From contig JAAYBJ010000212.1 in the NCBI GenBank assembly GCA_012730105.1, positions 1 through 34,720 on the forward strand: a stretch of 34,720 nt of DNA, read 5' to 3'. The first letter of the stretch is position 1. The number at the start of each line of letters is the position of its first letter. The translations under genes and the position numbers were made by a program. The notes beneath the pieces were generated by a model that saw only the letters and a program-made list of their open reading frames with translations, searched no databases and was not told where the DNA came from. The stretch is from Candidatus Hydrogenedentota bacterium. GTDB lineage: Bacteria; Hydrogenedentota; Hydrogenedentia; Hydrogenedentales; CAITNO01. This document shows, piece after piece, positions 8,931 through 17,316 of this stretch.

Positions 8931-10247
8931 ATGGTAGTCATGGAGCAACCGGAATCTTTTGAGAAAAAGGCCGTGATAAAGGTGTGCGGTGTCGGCGGCG
9001 GCGGCGGCAATGCCGTCAATCGCATGATCGAATCCGGCCTGTCCGATGTCGACTTTATCGCGATCAACACGGACGCCATGGACCTAAAAAACTCTCTGGC
9101 GCCCACGCGCCTGCAGATAGGCCGGGGCCGCGGACTCGGTGCGGGCGCCAAGCCGGAAGTGGGGCGCCAGTCCTGCGAGGAGGACCGGGACCGCGTGCGC
9201 AGCGTGATTGAGGGTGCGGACATGGTTTTCCTGACCCTGGGCTTGGGCGGCGGCACGGGCACCGGCGCCTCGCCGATTGTGGCGGAGGAAGCGGCGGCTT
9301 CCGGCGCGCTCGTTGTGGCCATCGTCACCCTTCCCTTCAGCTACGAGGGCAGGGAGCGCATGGACAACGCCCTCGCCGGCCTCGAAGAACTGGAAAAATA
9401 CGTTGATTCACTGATTGTAGTCCCCAACGACCGCCTTGCGGAATTGAGCGACACGGACACCCGTTTCCTTGACGCCTTCCGGAAGGGGGATGAGGTGTTG
9501 CACAACGGCGTGCGTGCCATCTCGGAACTGATAACGGTGCCCGGCCTGATCAATGTCGACTTTGCCGACGTGCGCACCGTGATGGAAGCGCGCGGGAGGG
9601 CGCTCATGGGCATCGGCGTCGCGGAAGGCACGGACAGGTCGATCCGGGCCGCCCAGGACGCGATCGTGTGCCCCCTGCTGGAACAATCGGACATTCAGGG
9701 AGCCCGGGGCGTGATCATCAATGTGCGTGGCGGCCGGGACATGCTGATCCATGAAGTCTTCAAGGCCAATGAATACATTAAGTCGAACATAGGACACGAG
9801 GCGAAGATCATCACGGGCGCGGTGGTGGATGAGGAGGAACGTCCTGAAATACAAATCACCGTGATCGCCGCCGGCTTCCCCAAGAAAGATCCTGCCGCTT
9901 ATACCCGGCCGTTTGTCATCGTGGAAAGCAAGCCCGCTGTTGCCCCCATTCCGTTTATTCAGGCGAAGCCCCCAGTGACGGTGAAAGAGGAGCCCAAGGC
10001 GCCCGCGGACAACAGGCCGAGAACGACCAAACCGGCTGTCGCCGGGGTCGTGGCGAGGATGGAAAAGCCCATCGCCTCGCCGGGGCAACGGGAACTGCCG
10101 TTGAACGCCTCGGCACAGCAGGAGGCTCCCGCCAGGGAAAAGATGGATATCAAGATGCCGGCCTTCATGAGAAGAGCCCTGGAAAAGAAGCAAAAAGACA
10201 ATGACAGTTCAGTTTCAAAAACTACTTCAACGGGCGGTACAACGTGA
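8931..10247 (+). CDS. ftsZ: Cell-division GTPase FtsZ
   Basis: A tubulin-like GTPase forming the Z ring, 438 residues. Start: ATG 8931, with GGAGGA six bases upstream; a GTG three bases earlier is also possible. The GTPase core shows 'KVCGVGGGGGNAVNRM', the tubulin signature 'GGGTGTGASP' and the T7 catalytic loop 'VDFADVRTVM'. After residue about 325 there is a Pro/Lys-rich linker. The C-terminal conserved peptide is 'IKMPAFMRRALEKK' (IPxFLRR type, which binds FtsA/ZipA-like anchors). Unusually, about 20 more residues follow (Ser/Thr-rich 'NDSSVSKTTSTGGTT'); they are encoded in the 47-base overlap with the next gene. No ftsA is present in the cluster. Confidence 0.97.
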   Translation: MVVMEQPESFEKKAVIKVCGVGGGGGNAVNRMIESGLSDVDFIAINTDAMDLKNSLAPTRLQIGRGRGLGAGAKPEVGRQSCEEDRDRVRSVIEGADMVFLTLGLGGGTGTGASPIVAEEAAASGALVVAIVTLPFSYEGRERMDNALAGLEELEKYVDSLIVVPNDRLAELSDTDTRFLDAFRKGDEVLHNGVRAISELITVPGLINVDFADVRTVMEARGRALMGIGVAEGTDRSIRAAQDAIVCPLLEQSDIQGARGVIINVRGGRDMLIHEVFKANEYIKSNIGHEAKIITGAVVDEEERPEIQITVIAAGFPKKDPAAYTRPFVIVESKPAVAPIPFIQAKPPVTVKEEPKAPADNRPRTTKPAVAGVVARMEKPIASPGQRELPLNASAQQEAPAREKMDIKMPAFMRRALEKKQKDNDSSVSKTTSTGGTT

Positions 10248-11298
10248 CGCTTCCGATGTGCACCTGAAAACCGGCAGCGTGCCGTGGTACCGTATCGACG
10301 GCGAAATGTCCGCGGCCGAGGGCGAGCCTTACTCCGCCGAAATGATGGATGAGGTGCTGGCGATCATGCTGAGCCCGGACCAGCTCGCCCATTTCAAAAA
10401 ACGCGGGGAAGTGGACCTGTCCTATACGGAAAAAGGCGTCGGCCGTTTCCGGGTAAACGTGTACCGCCAGCGCGGCGCGATTTCATGTTCCCTGCGCCGT
10501 ATCAAGACGAACATCGAAACCTTCGAAAAACTGCGCCTGCCCCACATCCTGGAAAAATTCGCCGAAATGCCCCGGGGCCTTATTTTAATTACCGGCACCA
10601 CGGGCAGCGGCAAGACGACGACGCTTGCCTCCATCGTGGAATACATCAACCAGCGCCGGAAGTGTCATATCATCACCATTGAGGACCCGATTGAATATCT
10701 CCATACCGACAAGAAAGCCCTCATCAGCCAGCGTGAAATCGGCCTGGACACCCTGGATTTCGCCTCCGCGTTGAAATCGGTCATGCGCCAGGACCCCGAT
10801 GTCATCCTGGTCGGTGAAATGCGCGACCTGGAAACCTTCCAGGCGGCCATCAGCGCGGCCGAAACGGGACACCTGGTTTTCACCACCCTGCACACCACCA
10901 ATGTCATGCAGACTATGGACCGGATCATTGACCTTTTTCCCGCGAACCAGCAGGACCAGATCCGGTCGCAGCTGTCGCTGAATCTGCAGGGCATCATGTG
11001 TATGCGGTTGTTGCCGCGTGCCGACGGTTCCGGGCGTGTTCCCGCATGCGAAGTGCTGGTGATGAACCCGGCCGCGCGTGTCCTGATCCGCGAAAACCGC
11101 ATTGCCCAGCTGAACACCGTGATAGCCTCCGGCAAGGAAGAGGGCATGATAGGGTTTAATGACAGCCTCAACGACCTGATCAAGGAGGGATTGATTACCC
11201 GCGAGATCGGCATGGAGGTTTCCGACAACCCCGAAGACCTCAACATGCTGCTCCAAGGCATACGCCTCAGTTCGCGACGGGGCGGAATCCTGAAATAA
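10201..11298 (+). CDS. pilT: Type IV pilus retraction ATPase (PilT/PilU family)
   Basis: A 365-residue hexameric ATPase that depolymerises type IV pili for twitching motility. The N-terminal PAS-like domain starts 'LLQRAVQRDASDVHLKTG' (family motif SDvHl). ATPase motifs: Walker A 'GTTGSGKTTT' near residues 131-140, Asp box 'ITIEDPIEYLH', Walker B 'DPDVILVGEMRDLET', His box 'TGHLVFTTLHT'. The C-terminal 'GKEEGMIGFNDSLNDL' is closer to PilU than to the AIRNLIRE of canonical PilT, so PilU is possible. The ATG lies 47 bases inside ftsZ with only a weak A/G-rich ribosome site, which suggests translational coupling to ftsZ. No pilin or assembly genes are nearby. Confidence 0.92.
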   Translation: MTVQFQKLLQRAVQRDASDVHLKTGSVPWYRIDGEMSAAEGEPYSAEMMDEVLAIMLSPDQLAHFKKRGEVDLSYTEKGVGRFRVNVYRQRGAISCSLRRIKTNIETFEKLRLPHILEKFAEMPRGLILITGTTGSGKTTTLASIVEYINQRRKCHIITIEDPIEYLHTDKKALISQREIGLDTLDFASALKSVMRQDPDVILVGEMRDLETFQAAISAAETGHLVFTTLHTTNVMQTMDRIIDLFPANQQDQIRSQLSLNLQGIMCMRLLPRADGSGRVPACEVLVMNPAARVLIRENRIAQLNTVIASGKEEGMIGFNDSLNDLIKEGLITREIGMEVSDNPEDLNMLLQGIRLSSRRGGILK

Positions 11299-11310
11299 TC
11301 CTTTCTATCC

Positions 11311-11335
11311 GGAACCGTCTTCGGGAAATGGTTCC
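11311..11335. terminator. Weak hairpin between convergent pilT and aceF
   Basis: GGAACC (11311-11316) and GGTTCC (11330-11335) pair with a 13-base loop between two convergent genes. There is no T-run, so it is at best a weak or Rho-assisted stop. Confidence 0.25.
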
Positions 11336-11374
11336 AGCGAAATCCTCCACGAGCGGTGCAGGGCCGTTTCCCGC

Positions 11375-12667
11375 CTATAGTCCCAGCATCAAGTGCCAGG
11401 GTTGTTCGATGGCCTCGGCCAGAAAACGCAAAAAGCGTGCGGCGTCCGCGCCGTCAATGATCCGGTGGTCATAGGACAGGCTCATAGGCAGCAGCAATCG
11501 GGGAACGAATTCCTGGCCGTTGTATACGGGTTCGGTCTGTGAGCGGGACAGGCCGAGGATGGCCGCTTCGGGCGCGTTGATGATCGGCGTGAAACCAGAG
11601 CCGCCCAGGCCGCCCAGGTTGCTGATGGTGAACGTTCCACCCTGCATTTCTTCCAGGGTCAGTTTGCGGTCCCGCGCTTTTCGGGCGAGTGCCGCCATTT
11701 CCAATGCGATTTCAAGGACGGTTTTCTTGTCGGCATCACGCAGGACGGGCACGACCAGCCCGTTGGGCGTATCCACGGCAAAGCCGATATGGTAATACTG
11801 TTTCAGCAACAGGTGCCTGTTTTCCATGTCCACCGAAGCGTTGAATCGGGGAAAGCGTTTCAACGCTTCCGGGACGGCCTTGAGAATAAAGGCCATGGCT
11901 GTAAGCCGCGCGCCCTTTTTATCCGCCTTGCGGGCGCACTCCTTTCGCAGCGCCTCCAGACCGGTGATATCCGCCTTATCAAAATGGGTGACGTGGGGGA
12001 TGTTGCGCCAGCTTTCGCCAAGACGTTCCGCGGTCCGGACGCGGATGGTGTTCATTGCTTCATGAACCACAACGCCCCACTTGTCCTGTTCAACCGAGGT
12101 GCCTTCTCCGTTCGTCCAGGCGGCAGCGTCCTGTGCCGGTGCGGTTTCGGCGGCGGTTGTTGGTTGTTCGGCCGTTTTACGGGCTGCCACAAAGGCCAGT
12201 ATGTCCTGTGCGGTGGCCTTGCCGCCCGGATCCTTGACTGGCACTTCGTTAAGATCCACGTCCTGTTCTCGGGCCAGACGGCGCACGGAGGGCGCGGCAC
12301 GCACAGTGCCCAGGCGTTTGGCCGGGGGCTGCGTTTTCTCCGGGCGCGGGGCCTGGACCGTTGCGGACGTTTCGTCCCGTTTCGCGGGTGCGGGCGGGGC
12401 GGCCGGTTCCGGCGAAGATGCGGGCGCCGAAGACGCCTCCAGCACCAGCACCACGTCGCCCGAATTCATCTTCGCGCCTTCCTTCGCGCGGATTTCCACC
12501 ACTTTTCCGGCAGTCGGACAGGGGATTTCCGCCACGGCCTTGTCGGTTTCTATTTCGAGCACATTCTGCCCGGCGGTGATAACGTCTCCCACGGCAACCA
12601 GCAGTTTCCCGACGGTTCCCGAAGTTACGTTTTCGCCCAGCTCGGGCAGTTTGAATTCTGTTCGCAT
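11375..12667 (-). CDS. aceF: Dihydrolipoyllysine acetyltransferase, E2 of pyruvate dehydrogenase
   Basis: A 430-residue core enzyme of the pyruvate dehydrogenase complex; it transfers acetyl from lipoyl-lysine to CoA. One lipoyl domain (residues 1-77) carries the lipoylated Lys43 in 'ETDKAVAE'. An Ala/Pro-rich swinging linker follows, then a peripheral-subunit-binding domain ('RAAPSVRRLAREQDVDLNEV', about 122-160), a second flexible linker, and the catalytic domain ending with 'YDHRIIDGADAARFL' (His/Asp catalytic motif). Only one lipoyl domain is present, against three in E. coli. AAGGA lies seven bases before the ATG. It follows aceE by 34 bases in the same direction, so one transcript is expected. 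No E3 (lpd) gene is in the window. Confidence 0.95.
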   Translation of the reverse strand: MRTEFKLPELGENVTSGTVGKLLVAVGDVITAGQNVLEIETDKAVAEIPCPTAGKVVEIRAKEGAKMNSGDVVLVLEASSAPASSPEPAAPPAPAKRDETSATVQAPRPEKTQPPAKRLGTVRAAPSVRRLAREQDVDLNEVPVKDPGGKATAQDILAFVAARKTAEQPTTAAETAPAQDAAAWTNGEGTSVEQDKWGVVVHEAMNTIRVRTAERLGESWRNIPHVTHFDKADITGLEALRKECARKADKKGARLTAMAFILKAVPEALKRFPRFNASVDMENRHLLLKQYYHIGFAVDTPNGLVVPVLRDADKKTVLEIALEMAALARKARDRKLTLEEMQGGTFTISNLGGLGGSGFTPIINAPEAAILGLSRSQTEPVYNGQEFVPRLLLPMSLSYDHRIIDGADAARFLRFLAEAIEQPWHLMLGL

Positions 12668-12701
12668 GGTGTATCCTTTCCTGTTGTAAAACCGGCGCGG
12701 A

Positions 12702-15395
12702 TTAACTCAGCAGCGGGTCCGCCTTATCCGGGGAGATGCCCATGGTCTTCATGGCCTTGACCACGGCATCAGGGCTGATCCCGCCGCGTCGCGCCAGCGC
12801 GGACAGGACTCCCAATGTAATAAACCGATAATCGACCTCAAAAAAGTCCCGGAGCGATTCCCGACAGTCGCTCCGGCCGAAACCGTCCGTGCCGAGACTG
12901 GTCAGCCCCCCGGGAACCCAGCGCGCTATACCGTCCGGCAGCAACTTTACATAGTCCGACGCGGCCACTATAACGCCTTCTTCACCACCCAGGCATTGCG
13001 TTACATACGGGGTGCGCGGCGCTTCGCCGGGATGCAGCAGGTTGTGCCGGTCGCAGGCCATGCCGTCCTGGCGGAGCGCCTTGTAGCTCGTAACGCTCCA
13101 CACATCCGCGGCGACATCGAACTGTTCCGCAAGGAATTGCTGGGCCTTGAGCGCCTGGTTGAGTATGGCCCCGCTGCCCAGGAGCACCGCCTTGTGCCTG
13201 GCGCTCCCGGCGCTTGCCGTGTCCGCTTCCCGGTAGCGGTACATGCCCTTGAGAATGCCTTCCTTTACGCCATCATGGCGGGGCATGGGTGGCATCGGGT
13301 AGGTTTCATTACCCACGGTGATGTAGTAGAAGCAGTCCTCCTGTTCCTCATACATGCGCCGGATGCCGTCCTGGATGATGACGGCCAGTTCATAGGCGAA
13401 CGCGGGGTCGTATGCCCGGAGATTGGGTGTGGGCATGGCCAGCAGATGGCTGTGTCCGTCCTGGTGCTGCAACCCTTCGCCGGCCAGCGTGGTGCGGCCC
13501 GCGGTGCCGCCGATGAGGAAGCCCCGGGCGCGCATATCGCCGCCCGCCCAGACCAGGTCGCCGATGCGCTGCATGCCGAACATGGAATAATAGACGAAAA
13601 ATGGAATCATGGTGATTCCATGTGTGGCGTACGAGGTGCCCGCGGCCAGGAAGGAAGACATGGCCCCGGCTTCGGTGATCCCTTCTTCGAGGATTTGGCC
13701 GTCGCGGGCTTCACGGTAATACAACAGGTTGTCCGCGTCCACCGGCTCATACTTCTGGCCGATGGAGGAATAAATCCCGATTTGCCGGAACAATCCGTCC
13801 ATGCCGAAGGTGCGCGCTTCATCGGGAACGATGGGCACGATTTTCTTGCCGATTTCCGGGTCGCGCAGCAGCTTCATAAGAATACGCACAAAGGCCATGG
13901 TCGAGGAGACGGGGCGCTCCGCGCCGTGATAAAACTCTTCATATAGGGAGTCATCGGGCGTCTTTACGGGGGGTGCCGACGCCCGGCGCCGAGGCAAGTA
14001 CCCGCCCAGTTCCTCGCGCCGTTTCTGCAAATAGGCGACGGCCGGGTTGTCCTCCGCGGGTTTGTAGAAGGGTGCGAAGGCGATTTCCTCGTCGGAAACG
14101 GGAATGCCGAAGCGGCCGCGGAACTCCCACAACTCGTCTTCATTGAGTTTCTTCTGCTGGTGGGTAATATTTTTGCCTTCACCGCTTTCGCCCATGCCGT
14201 AGCCCTTGATGGTCTTGGCCAGGATGACGGTGGGGCTGCCCTGGTGGTTTACGGCATGATGATAGGCGGCGAAGACCTTTACGGGATCATGGCCGCCGCG
14301 CCGCAGCTTGCGCAGCTGGGCGTCACTGACCTGCGAGAGGTACTGTTCGAGGCGGGGTTCAATTTCCACGAGCCTTCTGCGGATATAGGCGCCTGATTCC
14401 ACGCTGAATTTCTGGTATTCACCGTCCACAATGGAACCCAGCACGCCCGGCAGGATATGCTCCGTGTCTCGCTCGAACAGGGTGTCCCAGTCGCTGCTCC
14501 AGAGCACTTTGACGACATTCCAGCCCGCGCCCCGGAAAACCGCCTCCAGCTCCTGGACGATGTGGCCGTTGCCGCGCACCGGTCCGTCCAGACGCTGCAA
14601 ATTGCAGTTGATGACGAAGATGAGGTTGTCCAGGCGTTCGCGCGACGCCAAGGCGAGGGCGCCGAGGGTTTCGGGCTCATCCGTTTCCCCGTCGCCGAGG
14701 AAAGCCCACACGTGTCCGCCGGGGTTCGGCTTCAGACCGCGGTGTTCCAGGTAACGGTTAAAGCGCGCCTGGTAAATGGCCATGATGGGTCCCAGCCCCA
14801 TGCTCACCGTGGGAAAACTCCAGAAGTCCGGCATCAGCCAGGGATGGGGATAGGAGGACAAGCCGCCGCCGGGGCGGAGTTCCCGCCGGAAATTTTCCAG
14901 CTGGGCGTGGGTCAGTCTGCCTTCCAGAAAGGCGCGCGCGTAAATGCCCGGCGCGGCATGGCCCTGGATGAAAATCTGGTCGCCCCCATAGTTGTCCGTG
15001 CGCGCCCGGAAAAAATGATTGAACCCCACTTCATAGAGGGTGGCTGCGGAGGCGTAGGTGGAAATATGGCCGCCGATGCCGTCGGATTCGCGATTCGCGC
15101 GAACAACCATGGCCATGGCGTTCCAGCGGATCAGCGACTTGGTCAGGCGTTCCAGTTCCCTGTCGCCCGGATATGGGGGTTCTTCTCCCGGCGGGATGGT
15201 ATTTATGTACGGCGTATTGGCATTGAAGGGGACTTTAAGTCCTTCCTCCGATGCCCGCTGCAACAATTGCGCAAGTAGCGACGCGGCGGCCTCGGCGCCT
15301 TCCTGGTCAATGACCGCGGCAAGGGCGTCATACCAGTCCCGGAGACTGTTTTCATGCTCTTCACGTGCGTATTCCTGGTTCACGAGTATCTCCAT
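12702..15395 (-). CDS. aceE: Pyruvate dehydrogenase E1 component, homodimeric type
   Basis: An 897-residue thiamine-diphosphate enzyme that decarboxylates pyruvate and acetylates E2. It is full length for the single-chain (E. coli-type) E1. Marks: 'YINTIPPGEEPPYPGD' and 'RWNAMAMVVRANRESDGIGG' at the N-terminus; ThDP motif 'GDGETDEPE' with 'NCNLQRLDGPVRGN' near residues 232-270; 'IKGYGMGESGEGKNITHQQKK'-type inner loop; 'DEARTFGMDGLFRQIGIY' in the pyrimidine domain. The ATG at 15395 has no good ribosome site. An in-frame GTG at 15383-15381 is preceded by GGAG at six bases and may be the true start, shortening the protein by four residues. It lies 36 bases after the HD-GYP gene and 34 before aceF. 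Confidence 0.96.
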   Translation of the reverse strand: MEILVNQEYAREEHENSLRDWYDALAAVIDQEGAEAAASLLAQLLQRASEEGLKVPFNANTPYINTIPPGEEPPYPGDRELERLTKSLIRWNAMAMVVRANRESDGIGGHISTYASAATLYEVGFNHFFRARTDNYGGDQIFIQGHAAPGIYARAFLEGRLTHAQLENFRRELRPGGGLSSYPHPWLMPDFWSFPTVSMGLGPIMAIYQARFNRYLEHRGLKPNPGGHVWAFLGDGETDEPETLGALALASRERLDNLIFVINCNLQRLDGPVRGNGHIVQELEAVFRGAGWNVVKVLWSSDWDTLFERDTEHILPGVLGSIVDGEYQKFSVESGAYIRRRLVEIEPRLEQYLSQVSDAQLRKLRRGGHDPVKVFAAYHHAVNHQGSPTVILAKTIKGYGMGESGEGKNITHQQKKLNEDELWEFRGRFGIPVSDEEIAFAPFYKPAEDNPAVAYLQKRREELGGYLPRRRASAPPVKTPDDSLYEEFYHGAERPVSSTMAFVRILMKLLRDPEIGKKIVPIVPDEARTFGMDGLFRQIGIYSSIGQKYEPVDADNLLYYREARDGQILEEGITEAGAMSSFLAAGTSYATHGITMIPFFVYYSMFGMQRIGDLVWAGGDMRARGFLIGGTAGRTTLAGEGLQHQDGHSHLLAMPTPNLRAYDPAFAYELAVIIQDGIRRMYEEQEDCFYYITVGNETYPMPPMPRHDGVKEGILKGMYRYREADTASAGSARHKAVLLGSGAILNQALKAQQFLAEQFDVAADVWSVTSYKALRQDGMACDRHNLLHPGEAPRTPYVTQCLGGEEGVIVAASDYVKLLPDGIARWVPGGLTSLGTDGFGRSDCRESLRDFFEVDYRFITLGVLSALARRGGISPDAVVKAMKTMGISPDKADPLLS

Positions 15396-15431
15396 TTTTG
15401 TACAGGGCGGTGGGCCCTTCCTGCGGATGGG

Positions 15432-17153
15432 CTAGATCTGGTATCCGGGCGGCGAGGTGGAATCATCGACTTTGCGGGAAACCAAAGATCCGAAGAAGAC
15501 ATCATCCTTCTGAATGATGGAAATGGTTTTGTGACAGACACTGCATTGCAGCTGGCTTCCGGAATGGATGCTGTCGTCGAAGCGGATGAAGGTGCTGCAG
15601 AAGGGACAGGCGATGCTGCGCGCCTCTTTTTTGTAATAATCCTGCAATACCTGGTCGATGCGTCCGGCCTTGTAACAGCGGTCCAGCGCGTCCACAATGA
15701 CAGAATCAAACTGCTTGTTTTTGCCCCGCGCCATTTCACGCAGCGCGGCATCCGGATTCATGCCTTCCCGGTAAGGCCGTGTGCTGGTCATGGCGTCGAA
15801 AGCGTCTGCCACGGCAATCAGCCTTCCTTCCAGGGGAATATCCTGCCCTTTGAGCCCGAAGGGATAGCCGCCGCCGTCCCAGCGTTCATGGTGAAAAAGG
15901 CAATAAGGAATAAGAGGGTGGAGGAATTTTACGTCGCGCAGCAGGTCGGCGCCCCGTTCCGGATGTATTTTCATCTGCGCGAATTCCGCCTCGCTCAGGT
16001 CGGAGGTCTTCGCGAGGATGGCGTTGTCTATGGCGATTTTGCCAATGTCGTGGAGGACGCCGCCCATTTGCACCTCGTTGATCTTTTCATCATTCCATCC
16101 CAGTTCACGGGCGATTTCCATGGCGAAATTGGTGACCCGCCAGGTATGTCCCACAGTGTAGTGGTCGCGCAGTTCGATGGCATTGGCGAGAACGACGAGG
16201 GTGTCCTGATAGGTTTGTTCCACCATGGCAAGATACTGGGCATTCCGTATGGCCGTCGCGGCGGGCGCGGCCAGCGCCACCAGCAGTTCCAGGTCGCTAT
16301 TACCGAAAGCGCCGCTTTCGCCGTGGTTGTCCACGTAAATGACGCCGAGGCGTTCGCCCTGGTGGGTAAGGGGCACGCACATGGCGGAGGATATGTTCCC
16401 GGCAATAATGCTGACGCCTCCGCCGAAGCGCGCATCCTTGGGGGCGTCGCTCGTTATGATAGCCTCGCCGTTTTCAAAGCATCGGTTTACAATGGTGGAA
16501 CTCACCTGGATTTTGACGCCGGGCACGGCGCTGCGCACATACTCGGTGCTTAATTCTTCCAGTTTCTCCCGGACGAGCAGGATAAGGCCGTTGTGGGCCG
16601 GCACCAGGGAAAACACCTGGTCCATAATGGCGTCAAACACCTTTTCAAGCGAACGTTCGCTGGCGATGGACTGATTCGCGGCGTAAACGGCGCGCAGCCG
16701 TTGCTGGATTTCACGAAGTTCCATGGCGGTGATGGATTCCTGGGGAACCTCAAAAAAAGTTCGGTATACCTGTTCCGCTTTCTCCGCCTCGAAATTGTCT
16801 GCCAGGCCGTCCTTTTCAATCAGGCCGGAAGCGTCAAAGTCAGACTCGAGTTGCTCCTGCACCGCGCCGCGAAATTGTATCTGCTGTCTGCCGATGCGAA
16901 TGATATCCCCATCAGATAGTTGATAATTATCCACGCGAAGCTGGCCGACAAAAACGCCGTTTCCGCTGCCCAGATCCTTGATGTAAACTCCGTCGGCCTT
17001 CCGGAAGACCTGGGCGTGCCGCCTGGACACCTGCAAGTCGTCAAACTGAAGGGTATTTTCCGGGTGGCGGCCGATAGTTACAATCCCCGTCACAGGCACA
17101 ATTGTACCCTTATGCGCGCCTGAAAGCAGGACCAGTTGATCGTAATTTGCCAT
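15432..17153 (-). CDS. FHA-GAF-HD-GYP signalling protein with C-terminal zinc ribbon
   Basis: A 573-residue predicted cyclic-di-GMP phosphodiesterase without membrane segments. Residues 1-95 form an FHA domain ('TIGRHPENTLQFDDLQVSRRHA', 'DLGSGNGVFVG') that binds phosphothreonine partners. Residues about 160-320 form a GAF sensor domain ('RSLEKVFDAIMDQVFSLVPA', 'SSAMCVPL', 'LGVIYVDN'). An HD-GYP domain follows: 'RDHYTVGHTWRVTNFA', the HD pair in 'LHDIGKIAI', and 'HHERWDGGGYPFGLKG', so the metal ligands and the GYP motif are intact and activity is likely. The C-terminus (about 512-545) adds two CxxC pairs 25 residues apart, a zinc-ribbon pattern not standard for this family. Two GAGGA stretches precede the ATG. 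aceE begins 36 bases downstream, so co-expression with pyruvate dehydrogenase is plausible. Confidence 0.93.
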   Translation of the reverse strand: MANYDQLVLLSGAHKGTIVPVTGIVTIGRHPENTLQFDDLQVSRRHAQVFRKADGVYIKDLGSGNGVFVGQLRVDNYQLSDGDIIRIGRQQIQFRGAVQEQLESDFDASGLIEKDGLADNFEAEKAEQVYRTFFEVPQESITAMELREIQQRLRAVYAANQSIASERSLEKVFDAIMDQVFSLVPAHNGLILLVREKLEELSTEYVRSAVPGVKIQVSSTIVNRCFENGEAIITSDAPKDARFGGGVSIIAGNISSAMCVPLTHQGERLGVIYVDNHGESGAFGNSDLELLVALAAPAATAIRNAQYLAMVEQTYQDTLVVLANAIELRDHYTVGHTWRVTNFAMEIARELGWNDEKINEVQMGGVLHDIGKIAIDNAILAKTSDLSEAEFAQMKIHPERGADLLRDVKFLHPLIPYCLFHHERWDGGGYPFGLKGQDIPLEGRLIAVADAFDAMTSTRPYREGMNPDAALREMARGKNKQFDSVIVDALDRCYKAGRIDQVLQDYYKKEARSIACPFCSTFIRFDDSIHSGSQLQCSVCHKTISIIQKDDVFFGSLVSRKVDDSTSPPGYQI

Positions 17154-17197
17154 CGTCCTCTATCCTCGAACCGAACCAACGCAGCACAACCTGATTT

Positions 17198-17238
17198 TTG
17201 AAGCGTGGAGGGGAAAAACACCATCCCTCACACTTCAA
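17198..17238. repeat. Imperfect inverted repeat between two minus-strand genes
   Basis: TTGAAGCGTGGAGGG (17198-17213) faces CCCTCACACTTCAA (17225-17238) with one mismatch and one bulge. No T-run follows on the minus strand. It could be an operator or leader structure for the HD-GYP gene. Confidence 0.4.
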
Positions 17239-17316
17239 AAGAACATGCCCGTATAAACACCAGTTTTCCGCCGGCTATTCGCGCACCTTAAGACAAGGTT
17301 CAAAAAACCCCGGCAC

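Noticed and set aside
11789-12760. 323-codon plus-strand frame across aceF
   Set aside because: Antisense shadow of a clear E2 gene, with Arg/Gly-rich nonsense composition.
15354-16553. 399-codon plus-strand frame across the HD-GYP gene
   Set aside because: Antisense shadow; the minus strand has all catalytic motifs.
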